Origin: Martinezella rhizogenes
Lineage (GTDB): Bacteria; Pseudomonadota; Alphaproteobacteria; Rhizobiales; Rhizobiaceae
Direction: 5' to 3'
NCBI GenBank assembly: GCA_013322215.1
Contig: JAAMEZ010000021.1
Coordinates: 186,001 to 250,000, forward strand
DNA: 64,000 nt
Shown piece after piece: positions 18,508 through 27,662 of the stretch (position 1 is the first letter of the stretch; each line of letters opens with the position of its first letter). Both the position numbers and the translations under genes were made by a program. The notes under the pieces were generated by a model, which was not told the origin of the DNA, searched no databases, and was given only the letters and a program-made list of their open reading frames with translations.

Positions 18508-19635
18508 GTGCGCGTTCCGATGCAGTTGTCGAGTTTTCTGTGCTGTGCTCTTCTTGGAGCGCAGTTAGCGACAACGTCGCGCGCTGATGCAAGCGATGTG
18601 GAAACAACCGAGCACATAGGGACACAACAGTCGACCTCCGCCGGCTCCGCGGCGGCACGAAACGACGACGCGTCCATATGCAAGACCCTATCAACTTGCC
18701 TCACCATTGCCCAGGACAACACTCAAGCAAGCGCAGACCGGTCGGCTGCCTATAGCAGTGCCGGCTATATCAGGATTGACGGCAACGAGCTGGATCTTGC
18801 TGAGGAGTATTTCAGCCGAGCGCTCGAGCTCGATGCGAACTCGGATACCGCCTATGCGGGGCGAAGTGATGCCGAGTTTGCGAAAGGGGCTTATGAGAAA
18901 GCCATCGCCGATGCCAAGAAAGCGGTAGAGTTGAAGCCGGGTAGTCATCCCGATGCCTATCTCATCCTTGGCACCCTTGCCGATCGCGACGGCGATCATG
19001 AAGCGAGGATCGGCTATATGAACAAGGCCATCGCAGTTGCGCCCGACTTTGCGGAAGCCTATGCCGGACGCGGCAACGGCTATCTCGCGCAAAACAAATA
19101 TGATCTGGCTCTGATCGATTTCAACAAGGCCATCGCCCTCAAGCCTGAGCTGTCAGCCATGCTGCAGCAGGCTTTCGAGGTTGCTTATGTCGAGCGAGGC
19201 GGCTTGTATGTAAAAGACGGCAATTACGGCGCAGCGATCGACGACTATACCCGTACATTGCAACTGAACCCCTTCAATACAAGAGCGCTCAACGATCGCG
19301 GCGACGCCTACAACATGACCGGCGACTTCGACAGGGCCATTGCGGATTTCACGAAAGCCATAGAAAGCGATCCGTCCTATCCCTACGCCTACAGCAATCG
19401 CGGCCTTTCCTACTTCAAGATCGGCAGGAACGATCAGGCGCTCCTCGACCTCGACAAGGCTATCGAACTCAACGATCAATCGAGCTCGACCTACTTCGTG
19501 CGAGGTGAGGTTTACCGAAGCAAAGCGGACTTCAAGTCCGCATTGGCCGATTTTCAGAAGGCACTCGAATTAACGCCGGACGATGATCCCGGCCGCACCA
19601 ATATGCTGTCGGCAATCGAATCGGTGAAAAGATGA
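18508..19635 (+). CDS. Exported TPR-repeat protein
   Basis: A 375-residue protein with a signal peptide (SSFLCCALLGAQLATTSRA) and about seven tetratricopeptide repeats from residue 70 to the end. Clear examples read AYAGRSDAEFAKGAYEKAIA, ALNDRGDAYNMTGDFDRAIA and AYSNRGLSYFKIGRNDQALL. TPRs mediate protein-protein contacts, here in the periplasm. GTG 18508 is chosen because GGAG lies seven bases before it, at the end of the Ivy-like gene; ATG 18520 has no site. The tight spacing predicts co-expression with the Ivy-like protein. Confidence 0.8.
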   Translation: MRVPMQLSSFLCCALLGAQLATTSRADASDVETTEHIGTQQSTSAGSAAARNDDASICKTLSTCLTIAQDNTQASADRSAAYSSAGYIRIDGNELDLAEEYFSRALELDANSDTAYAGRSDAEFAKGAYEKAIADAKKAVELKPGSHPDAYLILGTLADRDGDHEARIGYMNKAIAVAPDFAEAYAGRGNGYLAQNKYDLALIDFNKAIALKPELSAMLQQAFEVAYVERGGLYVKDGNYGAAIDDYTRTLQLNPFNTRALNDRGDAYNMTGDFDRAIADFTKAIESDPSYPYAYSNRGLSYFKIGRNDQALLDLDKAIELNDQSSSTYFVRGEVYRSKADFKSALADFQKALELTPDDDPGRTNMLSAIESVKR

Positions 19636-19744
19636 ACGCAATTATTCGGCTCCGCCACGCATCCCACCTGGGATTGGCCATCGCGGCTCTCCCACCCTGC
19701 CCCATGGACCTATCGTCGTACTATCAACAGAGGACGTTTTCGCT

Positions 19745-20155
19745 TTGTATAAGACAGCTCTTTACGCTTTTGCGCTCGCCGCCATTTCTCTCAGCTCGGC
19801 CGCTGCCAGCACGTGCTCGCAGCACTATCAAAGCACCGGCGTTCCGCTCGTAACCGGCGTGACCTATAAGACCTGGATGGAATTCCCGTCAGTCAGCCCG
19901 GCCGTTGCCTTTGATAAGGTATCGCGAGCAGTCCTGGCCGAAGGCTTCGTGGATGTGAATGCCGAGAAGCAACTCGGCACGCTTACTGCGCAGCAGGAAA
20001 CGACTGGTTCGGGTCGGCCTCAGACCCTGCGCGTCGTCGTCAGGAAGAGCGGCAAGGGCAGCCGGATTGATGCTCTTTTCATGGTGCCGCAGGGTCAAGT
20101 TGCTCCCAACATGAGCGACAATCTCTGCCGTGTCGTCAACTCTGTGGCCGATTAA
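19745..20155 (+). CDS. Small exported protein of unknown function (136 aa)
   Basis: A TTG start with GAGGACG eight bases upstream. The signal peptide reads ALYAFALAAISLSSAAAS. The mature protein has Cys24 and Cys129 (TCSQHY and NLCRVV), likely paired, and a compact alpha/beta pattern (AFDKVSRAVLAEGFVDVNA, then LRVVVRKSGKGSRIDALF). It probably belongs to the Ivy-TPR transcript. No family is recognised. Confidence 0.6.
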   Translation: MYKTALYAFALAAISLSSAAASTCSQHYQSTGVPLVTGVTYKTWMEFPSVSPAVAFDKVSRAVLAEGFVDVNAEKQLGTLTAQQETTGSGRPQTLRVVVRKSGKGSRIDALFMVPQGQVAPNMSDNLCRVVNSVAD

Positions 20156-20220
20156 GTCTCTCACAATTCTACTGCGCGTATGAGTGTTTAATCTCACCAC
20201 GTTTCGGCTGCTATTTGGGC

Positions 20221-20239
20221 CGGCCGCGATATGCGGCCG
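20221..20239. terminator. Bidirectional hairpin between convergent genes
   Basis: CGGCCGC-GATAT-GCGGCCG is a perfect seven-base stem between the plus gene ending at 20155 and the minus gene ending at 20304. It is GC-rich, with no long U-tract. Confidence 0.45.
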
Positions 20240-20303
20240 CGCTCTTCAACATCTGCAGGTTTGACTTGATCCACTCGTGAACAACGAACTTCACGACTAT
20301 AGC

Positions 20304-21545
20304 TCAGTAGGAGATGCGTCCATCGACGATGGGCGAGGAGCCAGATGAAAGCTGCTGCTTCAACACCTGTCTCGCATCATCGCTGACAATAGACATGGGA
20401 GCGGCGACAACAACTTTCGCCGCGGAGCCTGCCAAGTCCGCGGTTCGCACGGCAGCCATGCCAACCCGATCCGCGAGCGAGACTTGCCCGGTGTCCAACG
20501 ACTGTCCCGCCAGCCGCCGTCCAAGCAGCTGGACCATATCCCGATTATCCGCAAACGTATTGTGACCCAGAGCATCGTCCGGCTTGACGGAACTGGTATC
20601 GACGACCGTGATCCCGAGCTTGGCCATATCCGCGGCGTAGGGGCTTGCATCGAAGCCTCCGACACGATTGACGCCGCCGGAGAGCCATCGCGAAACCTGT
20701 AGCGCCTTATCCCTTGTCGACGAAAAGATCGTGAAGTGCGGACGTTGCGGCCCCATCTCGATCATCTGCCTGCGAAAGACGTCGATATCGATGTCGGGCG
20801 ACGCCAGGATGACATTCTTCACTTTCGCTGGAATTGTCTTGTTGCGCATGGCAACGCCGCGCAACGCTTCCGCGGTCAGCCAGGAGCCCATGGAATGTGC
20901 AAGGATCGTCACCTCCCCGACGTCAGGGCTTTTGGCAGACTGCAGGATCAGATCCTCCAATGCCCGCCGGGAAAAGTTCGTGCTCTCCTTGTCGTAGAGA
21001 TAGTCGAAGACGTTGCCGCGTGACGGCCAGGTGAAGAGGATCGGCGCGGCGTCCGTCCCGGAATCATGAATGATCTGTGCGAAGCGAAAGACCGCGTCGG
21101 AATAGGTATTGTTGAAGCCGTGCACGAAAATGACGACCTGCCGCTTGGCGTTGCGGTTCTTGCCGAACCATTCGAAAATATTGCGCTCGGACGCCACCTT
21201 TCCGATCTTGAGGACAGCGAACTCCTTTTCGGGTTTGGCTGGCACATGTGACGGCCACTGCACTTCACCGATCTTGCGATTTTTATCCGGTGGAATGGAG
21301 ACGACGATATCGTTGAGAGAAATCGCCGTTCCCCGCTCGCCGGAGTAAAGTTCGCCGGGTTTGTCGGTCGGTTGGCGGGTCGTCGCCACCATCATGTCCA
21401 CGGTGCTCGTGCCCGGCCCCGCGGTTGCGACCGGCTGGAGAACATTCTCCAGCCGTCCGGCGCATCCGGCCAACATCGATAGGGCCATCAGGACAGAAAG
21501 ACATGACCGCCTGGGAACAAAGGTCACCCTTTGAACGTCAGACAT
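20304..21545 (-). CDS. DUF900-type alpha/beta hydrolase lipoprotein
   Basis: A 413-residue hydrolase. An N-terminal signal with a lipobox (LSMLAGC, Cys28) predicts a lipid anchor. The alpha/beta hydrolase domain shows the oxyanion strand VIFVHGFNNTY near 140, the nucleophile elbow AHSMGS near 215 and a late GHNTFADN histidine region near 330. DUF900/YjgM-like proteins of this form are uncharacterised esterase-like lipoproteins. Its start overlaps the stop of the RND pump by one base, so it is the last gene of the efflux operon by position. Substrate unknown. Confidence 0.8.
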   Translation of the reverse strand: MSDVQRVTFVPRRSCLSVLMALSMLAGCAGRLENVLQPVATAGPGTSTVDMMVATTRQPTDKPGELYSGERGTAISLNDIVVSIPPDKNRKIGEVQWPSHVPAKPEKEFAVLKIGKVASERNIFEWFGKNRNAKRQVVIFVHGFNNTYSDAVFRFAQIIHDSGTDAAPILFTWPSRGNVFDYLYDKESTNFSRRALEDLILQSAKSPDVGEVTILAHSMGSWLTAEALRGVAMRNKTIPAKVKNVILASPDIDIDVFRRQMIEMGPQRPHFTIFSSTRDKALQVSRWLSGGVNRVGGFDASPYAADMAKLGITVVDTSSVKPDDALGHNTFADNRDMVQLLGRRLAGQSLDTGQVSLADRVGMAAVRTADLAGSAAKVVVAAPMSIVSDDARQVLKQQLSSGSSPIVDGRISY

Positions 21546-24500
21546 CAGATCGCCTCGTGCTGCGCGTTGTCGCGGGGAATGCGAAACCAGGCAACATACA
21601 GGGCGGGAAGGAAGAGCAGCGTCAGAACCGTACCGACGACGATGCCGCCCATCATCGCATAGGCCATCGGACCCCAGAATATCTCCCTGGAGATCGGGAT
21701 AAGCGCAAGCGTTGCCGCCGCGGCCGTCAGCATGATGGGCCGCATTCGATGCTCCGTCGCCTCGATGACGGCCTGCCAGGCCGGCACGCCCTCGCTTCGA
21801 AGGTGCTCGATCTGCACGACGAGGATCACCGAGTTGCGGATCAGGATACCTATGAGGGCAAGCACGCCAAGGATTGCGACGAACCCCATCGGCGCGTTGC
21901 TGAAGAGAAGTGCGGCAACCACACCGATAAGCGCTGTAGGAGCGACAGCGAACACCAGAAAGAGCCTGCTGAAGCTTTGCAGCTGGATCATCAGGATCGT
22001 CGCCATGATGAACAGCATCAGCGGCGCGACAGCGACGATCGGTCCCTGTGCCTTGGCGCTTTCCTCGACCGAACCGCCGTCGACGATATGGTATCCGGTC
22101 GGGAGGCTCCTGCGGAACTCTTCGACTTTCGGCTGCAGTTCGGTAACAATCGTCGCCGGCTGCGTCGATCCGACGACTGCGGCTTTGATGGTGATGGTCG
22201 GTATGCGTGTCCGCCGCCAGATCGTTGGCTGTTCCAGCTCATAATGGAAATTGGCAACCGCCGAGAGGGGTACGGACTTGCCGTTGGAACCGGCCAGCTG
22301 AAGGTTCTGCAGCGTCTCGATCGAGCCACGCTCGGCCGTCTGGGCCCTGCCGATCACATCGATCAGATAGATGTCGTCCCGAATATTTGTTGCGGCCGTT
22401 CCCTCGACGATGCCATTGAGAGCCGTTGCAATATCTTGCGACGAGACACCCAATTGCCGCGCCTTGTCCTGCAGAACGTCGACCTTGACGACGCGCGAAG
22501 GTTCGTTCCAGTCGAAGGTCATGTTGGACAGCAAGGGATGCTGACCGACGACGCCTGCAAATCGCTGGGCGATATCCCGGACCTTCTGAATATCGGGTCC
22601 ACTGATCCGGTACTGCACCGGCTTGCCGACCGGAGGGCCGATGTCGAGCAGCTTCACGAAGGCGTCGGTTCCGGGGAAGGTCTTCGTCAGATAATCCTGC
22701 AGTTCGGCTTTGACCTTGTCGCGAACATCAAGCCCCTTGGTGACGATCACCGTCTGGCCGAAGGAAACATCGGGCGTCTGGACGTCAAAGGACAGGATGA
22801 ACCGGGGAGCGCCCTGCCCGACATAGCTCGTCCAGTGATCGATGTCCTTGTTGTTGGCCAGCATCTCGCTCTCGAACCTGGCCATCTGCTTGTTCGTCTC
22901 GGAAATCGAGCTGTTTTGCGGCAGGTTCCAGTCGACGATCAGTTCGGGTCTGTCGGAGGAAGGGAAGAATTGTTGCTGCACCAGGCTCATCCCCCCAATG
23001 GAGAGGGCAAACGCGGCCACGGTCGCGCCGATGGTTATCCAGCGCCAACGCAGGGCAAGGCTCAGGAGCCAGGCAAAGGCGCGCGCAAAGCGGCCTTTCT
23101 GATCATGGTGAGATTTCATGGTCTTCGGAAGGATCGTCACGCCCAGAAGCGGCGTGAACAACACCGCAACGATCCATGAAACCAGGAGCGAAACGGCGAT
23201 GACGACGAAGAGAGTAAACGTGAATTCGCCGGCCGCACTGGTGTTGAGGCCGACGGGGATAAAGCCCGCGACCGTCACAAGCGTGCCGGTCAGCATCGGG
23301 AAGGCTGTCGAGGTGTAGACGTAGGTCGCTGCTTTTCTCAGGTCGTCGCCCACTTCCAGCCGGGCAACCATCATCTCAACCGCGATCATGGCATCGTCAA
23401 CGAGAAGGCCAAGGGCGATGATGAGTGCCCCAAGCGAAATACGCTGCATGGAAATGCCGGTATAGGCCATGACGAGAAAGGTAATCGCCAGTACGAGCGG
23501 AATGGAGATGGCAACCACGAGCCCCGCCCGAACGCCAAGGCTGATGAAGCTGATCGCAAGCACGATGACGATCGCCTCGAACAAGGCGCGTGTGAAGCCC
23601 GACACCGCCTCGTCAACGACGGCGGGCTGATCGGACACGCGCTGTACATCGACGCCGATGGGAAGATCGGCCGTGACCTGCTCGATTTCCTTGTCGAGCG
23701 CCTTGCCGAATTCAAGCAGATTTGCCCCGGTCTTCATGCCGATGGCAAGCCCGATGGCCGGCTGCCCGTTAAATCTGAACAGGGATGAAGGCGGATCGAC
23801 ATAGCCGCGTTTGATCGTCGCAACGTCGGTCAGCGGAAAGAAGCGGTCGTTGACGCGAAGATTGATCGATTTGAGGCTGTCCTCGGACGTGAACTGACCG
23901 CTCACCCGCAAGGCGATACGCTCGGGGCCGGCATCGACGAAGCCAGACTGCGTGACGGCATTCTGCGCCTGAAGCGTGTCGATGACGGATTGCTGGTTAA
24001 GGCCGAGAGCAGCGATCTTTCGCGTCGAGAATTCGAGATAGATGGCCTCGTCCTGCGCGCCGATGATGTCGACCTTGCCGACGTTGGGGACCGTCAACAC
24101 CTTTGCGCGCGCATCCTCGACCAGATCGCGAAGCTGGCGCTGCGTCAGTCCATCGCTGGTGAAGGCGTAGATATTGCCATAGACGTCACCGAAATTATCG
24201 TTGAAAAATGGCCCGACGACGCCGCTTGGAAAATCGCCCTTGATGTCGCCAATCATATTGCGGACCCGCATCCAGATGGCATTGACATCCTTGGCCTTGG
24301 TCGTCGGCAGAAGCTCCACGAAAATGGTCGTCTGGCCGGCAACGGTCTCGCTCTTCGTATAGTCGAGCGAATCCAGCTCCTCGAGCTTCTTTTCGATGCG
24401 GTCGGTGACCTGTTTGGTTACCTCCTCGGCCGATGCACCCGGCCACTGCGCCTGAATGATCATGGTCTTGATGGTGAAGGCTGGGTCTTCTTCGCGACCG

Positions 24501-24604
24501 AGACCGATATAGGAAAACGCACCGGCCAGAATGAAGACGATCATGAAGTACCAGACGAGCGAACGATGTTCGAGCGCCCAGTCGGACAGATTGAATTTTT
24601 TCAC
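21545..24604 (-). CDS. RND multidrug-type efflux pump, inner-membrane subunit
   Basis: A 1019-residue proton-driven RND pump. TM1 starts at residue 13, two large periplasmic loops follow, and TM4 has the proton-relay pair in ALGLLVDDAMIAVEMMVARL near 400. The two halves repeat the same fold. It should export drugs, detergents or toxic metabolites through a tripartite channel. Two adaptor genes sit directly upstream in the same operon, a layout known from TriABC of Pseudomonas aeruginosa. No outer-membrane channel is encoded nearby, so a TolC homologue elsewhere must be used. Confidence 0.92.
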   Translation of the reverse strand: MKKFNLSDWALEHRSLVWYFMIVFILAGAFSYIGLGREEDPAFTIKTMIIQAQWPGASAEEVTKQVTDRIEKKLEELDSLDYTKSETVAGQTTIFVELLPTTKAKDVNAIWMRVRNMIGDIKGDFPSGVVGPFFNDNFGDVYGNIYAFTSDGLTQRQLRDLVEDARAKVLTVPNVGKVDIIGAQDEAIYLEFSTRKIAALGLNQQSVIDTLQAQNAVTQSGFVDAGPERIALRVSGQFTSEDSLKSINLRVNDRFFPLTDVATIKRGYVDPPSSLFRFNGQPAIGLAIGMKTGANLLEFGKALDKEIEQVTADLPIGVDVQRVSDQPAVVDEAVSGFTRALFEAIVIVLAISFISLGVRAGLVVAISIPLVLAITFLVMAYTGISMQRISLGALIIALGLLVDDAMIAVEMMVARLEVGDDLRKAATYVYTSTAFPMLTGTLVTVAGFIPVGLNTSAAGEFTFTLFVVIAVSLLVSWIVAVLFTPLLGVTILPKTMKSHHDQKGRFARAFAWLLSLALRWRWITIGATVAAFALSIGGMSLVQQQFFPSSDRPELIVDWNLPQNSSISETNKQMARFESEMLANNKDIDHWTSYVGQGAPRFILSFDVQTPDVSFGQTVIVTKGLDVRDKVKAELQDYLTKTFPGTDAFVKLLDIGPPVGKPVQYRISGPDIQKVRDIAQRFAGVVGQHPLLSNMTFDWNEPSRVVKVDVLQDKARQLGVSSQDIATALNGIVEGTAATNIRDDIYLIDVIGRAQTAERGSIETLQNLQLAGSNGKSVPLSAVANFHYELEQPTIWRRTRIPTITIKAAVVGSTQPATIVTELQPKVEEFRRSLPTGYHIVDGGSVEESAKAQGPIVAVAPLMLFIMATILMIQLQSFSRLFLVFAVAPTALIGVVAALLFSNAPMGFVAILGVLALIGILIRNSVILVVQIEHLRSEGVPAWQAVIEATEHRMRPIMLTAAAATLALIPISREIFWGPMAYAMMGGIVVGTVLTLLFLPALYVAWFRIPRDNAQHEAI

Positions 24605-24616
24605 GAGGATCTTTCC

Positions 24617-25687
24617 TTAGTCTACCCTGACGGCCTGGCCGTCGGCAAGCTTATGAACTCCGGCAACGACGATGCGTTCGCCAGGGCTGATGCCTTCGGC
24701 GATCTTCACCGAACCGCCTTCGACGAGGTCCCCGTCGATCTTGATCGCGCGAATGGAGACTTTGCGAGCCGCGGTATCGACCACCCAGACGTTCGGCTTC
24801 CCGTCTTTCATCAGCACGGACGAGGACGGCAGAAGGATCATCGGATCCGCAATAACAGTCGCCGTCGCGGTAACGACGGAGCCAAGCCGAAATGCCGCCG
24901 GCGGATCGATGAGCGTGATTTTCGTGCGCCGCGTGCGGGTGGTCGCCTCGGCTTCCGGGGCAATCTCCCTGACGATACCGCTTGCGCGAATGGTCGGGTC
25001 GAGCTGGAGAGCGATCTCGAAGGGCGAGCCTACCTTGAGACCGTCGAAGCTTGCCACGGGTATGTCGATGATGGTATCGCGCTGGTCAGGGCGCGCGACA
25101 GTGGCAATGCTCTGGCCCGCCGAGACGACCTGGCCCACTTCGGCGGAAGTCGCGGTCACGACCCCGTCGAATTCCGCGCGAAGCTGCGCATAGCCCAGTT
25201 GCTCCTCGGCCTTGTCCAGATTGGCCTGTGCTTTGGCAACCGCAGCACTCGCGCTCTTGCGGCCGAGTTCGGCCTCTTCGTAGGCCGCCTCACTTCCCGA
25301 TCGGCTCTCGAGCAAGGACCTTTGGCGTTCCTCCGTGGATGCGGCATTTGTCAACTGCGCCTGGGCATTCGAAAGCTCGGATTGTGAACTTTTGACGGCC
25401 AGTTCGAGCGAAAGCGGATCGATGGCGGCAACGACATCGCCCTTCTTGACGATATCACCGACGCTGACCTTGCGCGCTATGACCCGTCCCAGCACCCGAA
25501 ATGCGAGCTGGGTCTCGATCTTGGCCTCGACTGTCCCCGGCAGGGTCAGCGCCGAGGCAGCGGTGGACTTGGCAACAACGGAAAGCACGGGGCGCGGCGG
25601 CTCGTAATGGGCTTCATCCTGTTTCTCGCAAGAGGTCAGCAGCAATGAGCCGAGGATCGCAAGGCCGGCTGTGAAACGGATATTCAT
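24617..25687 (-). CDS. RND adaptor (membrane-fusion) lipoprotein 1
   Basis: A 356-residue periplasmic adaptor. A lipobox (LLLTSC, Cys20) is followed by a lipoyl half-motif, an alpha-helical hairpin around 95-150 (LSNAQAQLTNAASTEERQRS region), the second lipoyl half and a beta-barrel domain. It links the pump to an outer-membrane channel. It overlaps the second adaptor by four bases and lies 12 bases before the pump gene. Confidence 0.9.
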   Translation of the reverse strand: MNIRFTAGLAILGSLLLTSCEKQDEAHYEPPRPVLSVVAKSTAASALTLPGTVEAKIETQLAFRVLGRVIARKVSVGDIVKKGDVVAAIDPLSLELAVKSSQSELSNAQAQLTNAASTEERQRSLLESRSGSEAAYEEAELGRKSASAAVAKAQANLDKAEEQLGYAQLRAEFDGVVTATSAEVGQVVSAGQSIATVARPDQRDTIIDIPVASFDGLKVGSPFEIALQLDPTIRASGIVREIAPEAEATTRTRRTKITLIDPPAAFRLGSVVTATATVIADPMILLPSSSVLMKDGKPNVWVVDTAARKVSIRAIKIDGDLVEGGSVKIAEGISPGERIVVAGVHKLADGQAVRVD

Positions 25688-26760
25688 TTTACAGCTCCCT
25701 TGTCGTATGCAACAGCCTGGCCCGATCGCAGGAATTTCGCGCCGTCGGCGACGATGATCTCGCCCGGCGATACTCCCGCCCGCACTGCAAAACGGCCGGT
25801 CTCATAGCCGGAGACATCGATTTGGCGAAGCGATACGCTTGACGAGACGGGATCGACGATCCAGACGGCTGGCTTGCCGCTTTTTGACGTCATTGCCGAC
25901 CATGGCAGTTCGATTGCGTCCCGCGCGGCGGACCGAAACAGGCCGACAACCGGAGCACCGAGCGGCATGTCCGACGCCCCTTCGAGACCTACCTTGACCC
26001 TGATCGTCCCGGTCGACGAGTCGATTGTAGGCGAGATTTCGCGGACGGAGGCCTCTGTCCTGTGAGACGGCGCCGAAAGGAGGCTGACGGCGACCTTGTT
26101 TTCAAGGTTGCGCCCGAGATAAAGGGACTCAAAGACGTTGAAGACCGCATCCCTGGGGCCATCATGCGCAAGCGTAAAGACCAGCTGCGCCGCTTGCGCT
26201 ACCTGCCCCACTTCAGCGTTTCTGGCGGTGATGACGCCATCCGCATCGGCACGCAGTTCGGTATAGGTGAGCGCATCCTGGGCCGTGTCGAGTTGAGCTT
26301 GCGCCGATTTCACGCTCCCCTGAGCGGTCAATAGGGTTTCCTGGGCCTGATCGAGCGCTGCACGGGTCGTAACCTGCGTCTTGAAGAGGTTTTGCTGCCG
26401 GTCGAAGGCTAGCTGCGCCTGCGTTTGCTGGGCGAGCGCCGACTGCAGGTTCGCCGTGGCAACACCCAGATCGGCTTTCTGCTCTTCGGCATCCATACGC
26501 GCAAGCACCTGCCCAGCCTTTACCGACGAGCCGACATCGACGAGGCGCTCGACAATGCGCCCGCTGACCCTGAAGGAAAGATCGCTTTCGACCCGGGCAC
26601 TGACTTCGCCGGTGATGGCGTTGTTTTCGACGACCGGCGTGACCTTGGCCACGACGGTCTCCACGTTCTTCGGCTTTGCCTCGCTCGCGCTTTGCTTCTC
26701 GCATGAGGCAAGCGCGACGGCGCTGACACTGAGCCAGGCGACGACAAGGACAGTTTTCAT
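25684..26760 (-). CDS. RND adaptor (membrane-fusion) lipoprotein 2
   Basis: A 358-residue paralogue of the following adaptor, about the same length and also ending its signal in LASCEKQ (Cys20). The hairpin region contains LQSALAQQTQAQLAFDRQQN, followed by QAQETLLTAQG. I start at ATG 26760, preceded by AGAGG; the frame opens slightly earlier at 26778. Two different adaptors for one pump suggest a mixed hexamer as in TriAB. Expression should be repressed by the divergent TetR protein through the palindrome at 26799. Confidence 0.88.
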   Translation of the reverse strand: MKTVLVVAWLSVSAVALASCEKQSASEAKPKNVETVVAKVTPVVENNAITGEVSARVESDLSFRVSGRIVERLVDVGSSVKAGQVLARMDAEEQKADLGVATANLQSALAQQTQAQLAFDRQQNLFKTQVTTRAALDQAQETLLTAQGSVKSAQAQLDTAQDALTYTELRADADGVITARNAEVGQVAQAAQLVFTLAHDGPRDAVFNVFESLYLGRNLENKVAVSLLSAPSHRTEASVREISPTIDSSTGTIRVKVGLEGASDMPLGAPVVGLFRSAARDAIELPWSAMTSKSGKPAVWIVDPVSSSVSLRQIDVSGYETGRFAVRAGVSPGEIIVADGAKFLRSGQAVAYDKGAVK

Positions 26761-26798
26761 GAATTTGACCTCTTGCATCCGTTCGGCAGACGAATATT

Positions 26799-26820
26799 AT
26801 TGACTAACCAGAAAGTCAAT
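26799..26820. promoter_or_regulatory. TetR operator palindrome
   Basis: ATTGACT-8 bases-AGTCAAT is a perfect 7-bp inverted repeat centred between the divergent adaptor and TetR genes. TTGACT also matches a -35 hexamer, so binding would block the promoter. Confidence 0.65.
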
Positions 26821-26865
26821 GGAATTGTCTTGACGTCAAACCACGAATAACGCTCAAGGTGAGAT

Positions 26866-27495
26866 ATGCCTGATACAAAGAAGCTGACGCGTGCGGAGCA
26901 AAAGGCCCGCCGCCCCGTTCAGATCCTGGATGCTGCGTTTGAAGAGTTTGTCGAACGTGGCTATGTCGCAACGCGCGTCGAAGATATAGCCGGCAGGATT
27001 GGAGTTACAAAGGGAACCGTCTACGTCTACTTCGAGACCAAAGAACAGCTTTTCGAAGCAATGATCCGGCACATTTCGACGCCTCTCGAAGATCTATTGA
27101 TAAGCGGAAATGAGCTGAAAGGGACCGCTACGGAGCGGCTCCAGAAAAATATCGAGCTGATCTACGATCTCATCGTCAACGATCGCAAATTGCGGGAATT
27201 GATGAGGTTCGTCATCGCCGAAGGTTCGCGGTTTCCACATATCGTCGATAGGCACCACGAGATATTTATCGATCCTCTCGAGCGTCAGATGCAATCGCTT
27301 ATCGATGAAGGGGTAAAACTTGGGGAATTCCGAGCAGCCCCCGCCGCATTCGCCGATGCAGTGGTGGCGCCTGCGATTGCCTTTCTATTCTTTAAGCTCC
27401 TTTTCGACGAGCGGCGAGCTCTGGATAAGGAAAGCTATCTGAAGGCACACATCGATCTTGTTTTGCACGGACTGCTCCTGAAAGAGCCTCGCTAG
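26866..27495 (+). CDS. TetR-family repressor of the RND operon
   Basis: A 209-residue regulator. The helix-turn-helix is at about 20-66 (VEDIAGRIGVTKGTVYVYFE, with the TVYVYF recognition helix). The ligand domain begins EAMIRHISTP and has a TetR_C-like end with FFKLLFDERRALDKESYL. It is divergent from the adaptor-pump operon with about 105 bases between starts, and a matching palindrome lies in that gap. Repression relieved by pump substrates is the usual mode. Confidence 0.88.
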   Translation: MPDTKKLTRAEQKARRPVQILDAAFEEFVERGYVATRVEDIAGRIGVTKGTVYVYFETKEQLFEAMIRHISTPLEDLLISGNELKGTATERLQKNIELIYDLIVNDRKLRELMRFVIAEGSRFPHIVDRHHEIFIDPLERQMQSLIDEGVKLGEFRAAPAAFADAVVAPAIAFLFFKLLFDERRALDKESYLKAHIDLVLHGLLLKEPR

Positions 27496-27515
27496 CGGAC
27501 GTATCCGGTAGCGAG
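27488..27515 (+). terminator. Long palindrome at the tetR stop
   Basis: CTCGCTA...TAGCGAG with an inner CGGA/TCCG pair gives a 28-base hairpin that contains the stop codon. It lies between convergent genes and is not followed by a U-tract. Confidence 0.45.
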
Positions 27516-27662
27516 CCGTCAAACTCTATTGCGAGACCGGCAAATTTCCGTTCCCAAAGATGCTGGAATTCATTGTCCAGCTACGCTTGAGCGATGAATT
27601 TACAGCCAGATCTACATAGCGCCGCAAGGCAGCGCATCCGCACGGATCGAAGATGTAAGTTT

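Noticed and set aside
19632..19853. 73-residue plus frame overlapping the TPR stop by ATGA
   Set aside because: It has no ribosome site of its own, runs into the signal peptide of the next gene in another frame and has no protein-like core.
21425..23179. 584-residue plus-strand open frame inside the RND pump gene
   Set aside because: It is antisense to a clear RND pump, rich in Arg/Asp/Gly shadow composition, and has no recognisable domain.
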